From Polytrichum commune (Eukaryota > Streptophyta > Polytrichopsida > Polytrichales > Polytrichaceae): 64,000 bases of DNA. The first letter of the stretch is position 1; every line of letters starts with the position of its first letter. Under the pieces are notes generated by a model. The model worked only from the letters and a program-made list of their open reading frames with translations, was not told the origin of the DNA and made no database searches. The position numbers and the translations under genes were made by a program. This document shows positions 57,147-64,000 of this stretch, piece after piece. Location of the stretch: positions 40,703,081 to 40,767,080 of the forward strand of contig OX485809.1 of the NCBI GenBank assembly GCA_950295325.1. Reading direction: 5' to 3'.

Positions 57147-59049
57147 GAATCAGGTTCGATAAAATCCTGGTGCAGGCGTCCTGCAATCATACGCCGCTGC
57201 ATCCGAGCTTCTCCTTGTCCAGTTCTGGCCTTGATGTGAAGGCTGGGCTATCTTATCTTGCATTTTGCCCTTTTGAGCAAAGTCTTTTGTGGAGGATTGC
57301 ATTTGTCTCCAATTAAAGTATATCTGTGACTGCATTCTCAATGAAGCCAGCTTTTTCTGCTTTGATTCCAATAGCCAAGCCAGTGGAGCTTGCTGAAAGA
57401 CAAACGTTGTTGTTGGAGCGCTTCAACTCAGTGTTTCAACAAATTACCATGACTTTTGAACAAATGTGCTTTTGGGCTCAAGGATCTGGACAAGATCCTG
57501 GGTATAGTATCTTGAGAGTCTCCTATGAGACATCTCTCAAACTACCCCTAATATGTGTCAATTGGGAGATGCAATTTGACAATCTTCATTCGAGAGGGTG
57601 TCAGATTTCAAAACTTTTGAAATTCAGTTATTTGCATTTTATTGCAATTCACATGGCAAGAATTTTGGAGGTGAAGTAGAGATTTCACATTTTGGGGTTC
57701 CTCCTATTTGACCTTAATGGTGAGGGTAGGGAGCTTCAGGGACCTGTATACAAGTTATCAGAGGTTGACTGCTTGTAAGGTGCGTGAAGGTTACAGAGGT
57801 TCTTGTCATGTTAGTGCTGTCTGACATTGAAGACATTGTCTCTGCTCAAAGTTTGAGGATTGGACCTCAAAACATAACTTTGAATTGTTGTCTTGAAGGT
57901 GCATCACTTTCTCGCATAAGAGTCTTCGTGGGTACTTTTGAAGAAATGAGATTATATTTGTGTTACTGAGAGATTCACACTTTACTGTAGTTCTTTCTAA
58001 TAAGTATGCTTAGGTAGTGTGATGCTCAAGGGTTTTCATATCTAGCCAAACTCATACTAACATCTTCAGGTATGGTTGTGGATACTTATTTGGAGTGTCA
58101 TCAAAATGCACAACAAATTCTTTTATGCATCTCAAGTTAACATCTTCTGCAAGATTTTGACAAGAGAACCAACAAGACAACTTCAATAAGTAATTTTAAG
58201 GATCATGGTGGTCAGACTTTGAACAGGTTGGTTGTGATTTGGTTGCTCAGATTCTTGTATCTTGGCTTAGCTGGATTGAGTTGCTTGTTGCAGATCCTTT
58301 ATTGATGCTTTACAAGACTTGGAAAGCACTTCTTTGGGGAAGACATAGTGATTTATATTGTTGGGTAAAAGTGACACATTAGCGAACAAGAAACGTATTG
58401 TAGCAAAAAATGAATGTGTATATATACATTCTGGGAGAGTGAGTCCCCAATCTGATGTTCAGCCACCTTCTCCCACTCCCCTCTAGGTCAAGTCAGTGCT
58501 GTCTATAGTATGAAATGGTCAACATGGTCAAGATTTCCTTGAGATTCTGTGAGAAAAGACACTGAATTGTGACTACAAGTTATGACAAGTATGAGTATTA
58601 GAAGGTTGGTTTTTGGAGCTCCAAGTTGTTGAAGACCCTCAATGCATCTGGTGACTCAGATTTTCTTTTGTCACTGTAAGTGCTGTAACCATGTAGTGGA
58701 GGCCAAGATATATTGGAATCAATGGCAAGAAGTTTGCAATTTGCCCCTTGCAAAATCAAGTGAACGAGCTTGTAAGTCCTAAGGAAGTCTATGTTCTGTA
58801 TCTGTTGTTGCAATGTAGAGGGGCATGGCGATGCTGAGGTTGGACAAATGGCAGGCAGGTGCTTGAACCTTATGAAAGCAAGGTGAAATCCAAAGAGTGC
58901 TCAAGTATGTCCTTTTCCCCCATGGTTCATTCTATGCGTTGCCCAAGTCCACAAAATTCCATTCTCTCAAGTCCCTAATTTTTCCAAATGAGCTATCAAT
59001 CTTATGTATGGAATAATCTGTTCATTTCAGGATTTGTACATACAGAAGA
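57147..59049. other. Stretch without a supported gene
   Basis: A 117-codon frame at 57326-57679 contains a protein-like run (KPVELAERQTLLLERFNSVF), possibly an exon of the doubtful gene upstream, but phases do not join. Nothing else is recognisable. Confidence 0.4.
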
Positions 59050-59430
59050 TCGAAACAAAGAGGACTCATTCTTGAGTCAATTTGGACCGAGAGTCTTTAT
59101 GATAAGTAAATCCATAATAGTTTCCCATTTTCCAAGGGCACTGGGGGATTATTTTGTCTCAAGAAGAATGTCAGTTAAATGAACACATTAAGGTGCCTTT
59201 TTTTGAAGTATAGCATCTTTGGACACTGAGTTACAGAGGTGCAATGCTAACAATTGCAAGCTTCAAATCTGAAGGTTATCCTATCTCTAGCAGGAGTTAA
59301 TTTGGTAATTTAGCTGAAATTCTTCCAAAGAGATATTAATCTCCCAGCGCCCTTGGAAAATGGAAAACTATTACTGGTCTACTCATCATAAAGACCCTCT
59401 GTCAATATTCCCTCAAGAATGGGGTCTTTT
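59050..59430. repeat. Long imperfect inverted repeat, ~130-bp arms
   Basis: The left arm, about 59050-59185, and the reverse complement of the right arm, about 59290-59430, align over 130 bp at about 75%. Shared words include GTCTTTATGAT, AATAGTTT, CCATTTTCCAAGGGC and GCTAAAT/GTTAAAT. The spacer is about 105 bp. A transcript through it would fold into a long hairpin. Confidence 0.8.
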
Positions 59431-59744
59431 TTGTTTGAATCTTGTGCGTAGAAATCATGAAATAAGCAGATTGTTCCATGCATGCCTGGTGCCTTTGGTA
59501 TGCTTACAAAGTCTCGTGCTTCAAAAAATGGAAAATGTTGGGTGGACTCATAGGACATGATGGACAAAGTTAAAACACTCATTTGAGTGCTATCTACATG
59601 TCAAGGCTTACAGTAACGAACGGACATGCAAAAAGACACATGTTACGATATGATTTGACTATGTGCTCAAAATAAGTACACCTTTCTAGGTTCAATAGTT
59701 AACACAAATGGGAGGGCCTATGTGAAAGAAGAATTGACACTTTG

Positions 59745-59900
59745 AACTCTTATAACTTTTGCATCTGAACTCTAATTTAATACTTGAAATTACAATTTTT
59801 ACAATCCATGATTGCAAACCGTATGGGACAATTTACGATCACATCCAACGGTCAAAAGTGTATGTGGAGTTGGAACTGTCCGTTCTAGGCCCCACATACC
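59745..59900 (-). repeat. Dispersed repeat, copy 2 (inverted)
   Basis: The reverse complement aligns with 8415-8570 over about 150 bp with gaps (TTCCAACTCCACATACA, GTTTGCAAT, TAATTTCAAGT, AGTTATAAG). See that entry. Confidence 0.6.
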
Positions 59901-61097
59901 TTATAGCTCTCGCCATCCAAGAACCCTTTCTTGAACCCAAATGGGAGGAATATTTGTTGCTGGATATCCGAAGGGGCCCCCAAAGCTGAGAGATTAAAAG
60001 TTCTTATTTCTTGGATGTATAAGAAGTTGCCACATAGATGTTGGGTGTCCAAAGCACAAGGTGACTCACCACCTGATGTGGCACCTTCCCATAATTCAAA
60101 AGGGGCCATTTGTCAGAACATTTATTTCTGTATGAGGGTCCCCTAGAATCATGAGAGAAGAGTATCCCTCCAATGAGAGGCTCATGGGAGGAGCCTTCAA
60201 TGGCTCATTCAATATCTATGGGAAGAGGTAAAACGTACTAAAGTGTATATTATATTCAACATCTAGACAGGTTCCAATGTTGCCCACCTTCTTGGAGGCA
60301 TGGTGGAGAAACCTTAACTTGCGAGGAATCAATATGGCCCCACCAGACAATGATTCAGTAGAGTACCTACCTACCCCACAAATATGATACTACTAGAAGA
60401 GAAAAAAAGATGCTAGATACGAAACCTTCCAAAAATGGTTGTGGAAGATAAGTGTCATATTCTTGTAAGATGACATTGGCGAATCCTAATTTCTTTTGTT
60501 GGAACATTCGACACATGGAAGTTTCACCCGAGAGTGGATTCATAAGTGTTATCATATCTTAAGACACTGGGTGCATGATGGTGTCCAACTATTATAACAA
60601 CTTCGGCTTCATGGTGTTCAAATAAAACCATGTAAGGACTCTAGGGGAAAAAGGGTTCTCTATAGGTTACAGGCCGGTGAATTCCAATTGAGTTTGGTAG
60701 ATTGAGTTGGGGCCACTAATGGCAACATGTTTATAGTCAACGTGCCTACAAACTAGAAAACCACAAACTACACAGTCCCTAACTTTGTTTCACCTGTCCC
60801 AATGGATGAGTCACTTGACAGTTGTTTTAGCAAGAACTTATAGAGTGTACCGCGAATTGAGTGGATACGGCTTAGTGCATGAAATGGAACATGACACTTG
60901 AAGAAGATATTCTTAAACCAACTCATGCATTGAATTTTGAATCCTAATCGACCTTGACATGTGCCTAAGGTTGAGGAGCTGGGGTCAAAAGTTGGACATA
61001 AACATCCATTTTCAACTCCAATCAGACCTGGGGGGATTGAAACTGAAGTTGTGTGTGACAACACCACGAGAGCCTCGTTGCGTGTGCAGCTTAGCTG

Positions 61098-61622
61098 ATG
61101 AATCGTGGCCATCGAGCGCAGAAGCTGGTGAAGGTGGCCACGGAGATGATCCCAATGCACCAGCCAGCCGGCCGGCAAGCGGTTTGGAATCTGGGCAAAG
61201 CGGCTGCTGAAGAAGAACTGGTGATCCAGCAGCACCCTAGCTATGGTCCTTCACTCATGACATCATCCTTCGACTGCCTCGCTCTTGCTCGCTCGCTCGC
61301 TACCGCTGCTGCTAACCCTAAACTTATTAGCTCCTCGATCGGTGGTTGCTGCTGCCGCCTGACCTGTCAGGCCCAAAAGCTGTTGACCCTCAACACGCCC
61401 GTGGACTGGTGGGGCTTCGTGGTCGGTCGCCCAACCAATATCCCGTCCACGATCCATCCCCTTTCTTCGTATAATAAACCCAACGAAAATGTGGGAATTG
61501 GTGTCACAAAGATCCGCCGCAGCAGCACGCATCTGGCTAGGTACACACACGGCCAGTTGACTCAACTGATGGGGAGAGACCGACCCCTGGTTCCAGATGA
61601 GCCGGTTGAGTTTGAGAAGTAA
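61098..61622 (+). CDS. Uncertain 174-codon ORF in a GC-rich island
   Basis: This frame begins ATG and its first 46 residues look like real, helical protein (RAQKLVKVATEMIPMHQPAG, WNLGKAAAEEELVIQ). The remainder has a cysteine cluster and low resemblance to protein. The block 61080-61440 is clearly GC-richer than its flanks, and all six frames are long there, so this could be a coding exon, a CpG-like leader or chance. No splice sites or poly(A) signal support a model. I recognise no family. Confidence 0.22.
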   Translation: MNRGHRAQKLVKVATEMIPMHQPAGRQAVWNLGKAAAEEELVIQQHPSYGPSLMTSSFDCLALARSLATAAANPKLISSSIGGCCCRLTCQAQKLLTLNTPVDWWGFVVGRPTNIPSTIHPLSSYNKPNENVGIGVTKIRRSSTHLARYTHGQLTQLMGRDRPLVPDEPVEFEK

Positions 61623-62867
61623 CTGGTTGAAGGTCAAGCCTTCAGGAAAATTACTGGTCGTTTTAGAGGAATTTGCCGAAATATACCTCAAATTACTAAA
61701 GAAAAGCTGAAAGATTGTCAAGAAGTAACTGGTTGGACTGAAGAGCAGTAGGATCTTGACTCGCTATGTCCGAAAACACCCTTGGACATTGTAGCTGAGA
61801 TTCAGAAATGGCCGGTTCAAGTTCAAGACTCTAGGCAAATCACCGATCATTTGAGAAGAATCTAGAGTAGAAACCTCAAATAAAGGAAAACGAACAGATA
61901 TCAGCATGTAACCAGTTGGAATTGGTAATACTTCAATCTTGATTGATTTTGTCCAAAATTTCCTGGGACTGTGTGTGAGAGCGAGAGAGAGAGAGATTGG
62001 TTTTTCTTCTCTTTTTTTGGTTGACAGAAGCCGAAATAGCACTATGTTGTAGGTTCCGAGGGCCCAAGAATGTTCAGGGGATTACGCTCCCTTCATTTCC
62101 CGGGTAATTTCATAGTGTTGCAAAAGCCCGCTGGCAACCAAAAAAACATAAAATTTTGTGGCAAAACAACATGCGGGCATGGTTTTGAGTTGGTGGATGG
62201 ACATCACATGTCAACGTACAACACATTGATATTCCTTTTTCTGTTCTTTCTTGTGGCAAAACCTTGTTGAAAATCGAGTTGATACAAACTATGTCATGAT
62301 GGGTCCCACTGGAGCCAGTAACAACCTGGCTGTTAGCCTTTGCAGAATACCATTTACTAAACACAACCTAATAAAACAAAGGGAGCATTTTTTTATGGAA
62401 AAAAGAATACTAAAACTCATCTTGAATAATTTTATGAGAATGTCAATGTCGAATAAATAAAGAAGAAGACACACCCACTTGGGGGGGAAGCAAAAGCCCT
62501 CAAGCGTGCCACTTGCCCCCACCACAAGGGACTGACTCCTTGGGGAGGGTTGTATATCACGTGTGACCGAGGGGTATTAATTATTGTAGGGGGTATTTTG
62601 ATGGCCTGGACTAATTAAATGAACCATTCGATTACGTCATTATCTAATCCATGGTGTTTCAAGGGTCTATGTAATTACTTACAAAGTGTAAAGGGGGGTA
62701 AATTTTTGGCCCCTAAATTTATCATGATGTATTGAAGTAAATTAGAAAAGTGAGATCCAAAGATTAAAGCCATGGATAATTCTAACAGTTTGAGTGCCAA
62801 AATTAAGACTAAGTTATCAAGGAATGGCATTAGGGAAGCAGTGAATTCCAAATGGTAGTTGCTTTTG

Positions 62868-63019
62868 TATTGATGATCATAAAATAAAATAAAATAAAAG
62901 TAACATTCGGGTTTGGTTTGTACACCAACATGAATGGGAGTCCGTTCCTCTATACCATGTTCATGTTTGACACAATAAAATAAAAGTAACATTGGGGTTT
63001 TGTTTGTATTGATGATCAT
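62868..63019 (-). repeat. Dispersed repeat family, copy B, with internal duplication
   Basis: The minus-strand frame contains EERTPIHVG, as in copy A at 16278-16380, followed by an A/T-rich tail (plus strand ATAAAATAAAATAAAATAAA). A second partial unit (GATGATCATAAA, then AATAAAATAAAAGTAACATT) repeats within about 110 bp. Confidence 0.55.
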
Positions 63020-64000
63020 AAATTATAAGCTACAACAACTTAGCTTTCAGATATGTTACCATTACACACTCAATGACACAAACAACACACAAATGCTCCA
63101 ATTCGTCACAAATTCTAGGTCCAAAATTGTACAATGCTCAATGTTGCAATTGCAATGATGGTTGCACACAATTGTTAATGTTGCATCATTATGCAAAACC
63201 AAGTCTTGCACTTGTGTTACCCTTGAAATGTTTGTCAAAAACTGTATAGAGGGCAAACTTGCACCAACTCTTGCCCTCGGTCAAAAAACATGAAATGTTG
63301 TCCTTTGACATGGCCTCAAGGACAAGGATTCATAAACATGTGTGATAATAGTTGCACAATATATCATAATGATGTGATGTTGAACTTCAACTTTGAAAAT
63401 GAGGGTGGAATAGGTCTCCCGCACAAAAAGTGCTAAAGTTTAGTTCTTCAATTTACATATCCTATACCTTTGTGTGCTTTCAAACGATTTGATTTTTTGT
63501 ACTCACGAACATATTTGGCTCCCTTAAATAACTACTCAAAGCATCCTTTTGAAGGAGTAGGGGGGTGATGGTTGGCTACCGTGCACCATATGGGTGGATA
63601 CTGCTACACAATATGGAAATGACTACCATGCACATTGTAGTTGGCCACCACAAACATGGGGATCGGCTACCAAGCACAAGTCCCTCCTACTACCATCACA
63701 TGTGCGGTCGGCATCCATGATATTATGGTCGGCTATCAATTTGGCATGGATTAAAACTAAAACTTTCAAAGCAAAATTTAGATTTATGTTAGAGATGAAA
63801 CATACTTAGTGGACATGTTGGTACAAATAAAGTTATAGTTATGATATTAGTAGCGTTCCCAATTAAGGTGCTAGTAGGGTAAGGGGTAGGGTAGTGGTTG
63901 GGGTGGCAGCTAGGATTAAGTGTTAGTATGAATAAAAACATATTGCTAGAAAAGGCAAAATGGATAATGGGAGGTAGGACCATAGACCATGACAAACATT
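63020..64000. other. Right-hand end without a gene
   Basis: No coding or RNA feature is supported. A few short words recur around 63560-63740 (GGTTGGCTACC, GTCGGCTA, GTTGGCCACC, about every 40 bp), suggesting a weak minisatellite. Confidence 0.4.

Noticed and set aside
57326-57679. 117-codon ORF as an independent gene
   Set aside because: Only its first 30 or so residues look like protein. There are no neighbouring splice sites in phase and no start context.

Overview
The window looks like nuclear DNA of a land plant. It is AT-rich and mostly intergenic. Genes are spaced far apart and carry many short spliceosomal introns with GT..AG borders, poly(A) signals and telo-box motifs near gene starts. 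The genes recognised belong to plant families: a SUVR5-type histone methyltransferase, an R3H/SUZ RNA-binding protein, a secreted dirigent-like protein, a MYND zinc-finger protein and an intronless F-box protein. The intronless F-box gene with a moss-like MDPELW start makes a bryophyte (probably a moss) my best guess; a lycophyte or fern is not excluded. There is no prokaryotic, organellar or viral signal.

Layout. 1-2.86 kb: a 95-bp tandem repeat, then nothing firm. 2.86-4.87 kb: MYND gene (-) with a telo-box near its probable start. 4.9-12.5 kb: gene-free and repeat-rich, holding a palindrome, a foldback element with four internal palindromes, a TTAA-flanked inverted-repeat element containing a 330-bp duplication, a degenerate minisatellite, a microsatellite and a dispersed repeat. 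12.5-13.4 kb: a compact, strikingly GC-rich dirigent-like gene (+) with TATA box and poly(A) signal. 13.4-18.7 kb: repeats and one tight hairpin. 18.7-27.7 kb: a complete 12-exon SUVR5 gene (-), with probable leader exons out to about 31.8 kb. 31.8-48.1 kb: transposon graveyard (a MITE-like element, long inverted repeats, a frameshifted unknown ORF, a hAT-like remnant, a tRNA-type SINE with perfect 16-bp target duplication, a SWIM-like fragment and a PIF/Harbinger transposase). 48.4-51.65 kb: an 8-exon R3H-SUZ gene (+). 52.9-54.3 kb: the F-box gene (-), convergent with it. 54.5-64 kb: a duplicated leader segment, a doubtful small coiled-coil gene whose apparent intron is five 147-bp tandem repeats, a long inverted repeat and further dispersed repeats.

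The genes do not form a pathway. Two concern gene expression (SUVR5 in H3K9 methylation, R3H-SUZ in RNA binding). The two largest models were built by hand from open frames and splice sites. Reading phase closes exactly across all 12 SUVR5 exons (1707 codons plus stop) and all 8 R3H exons (481 codons plus stop).
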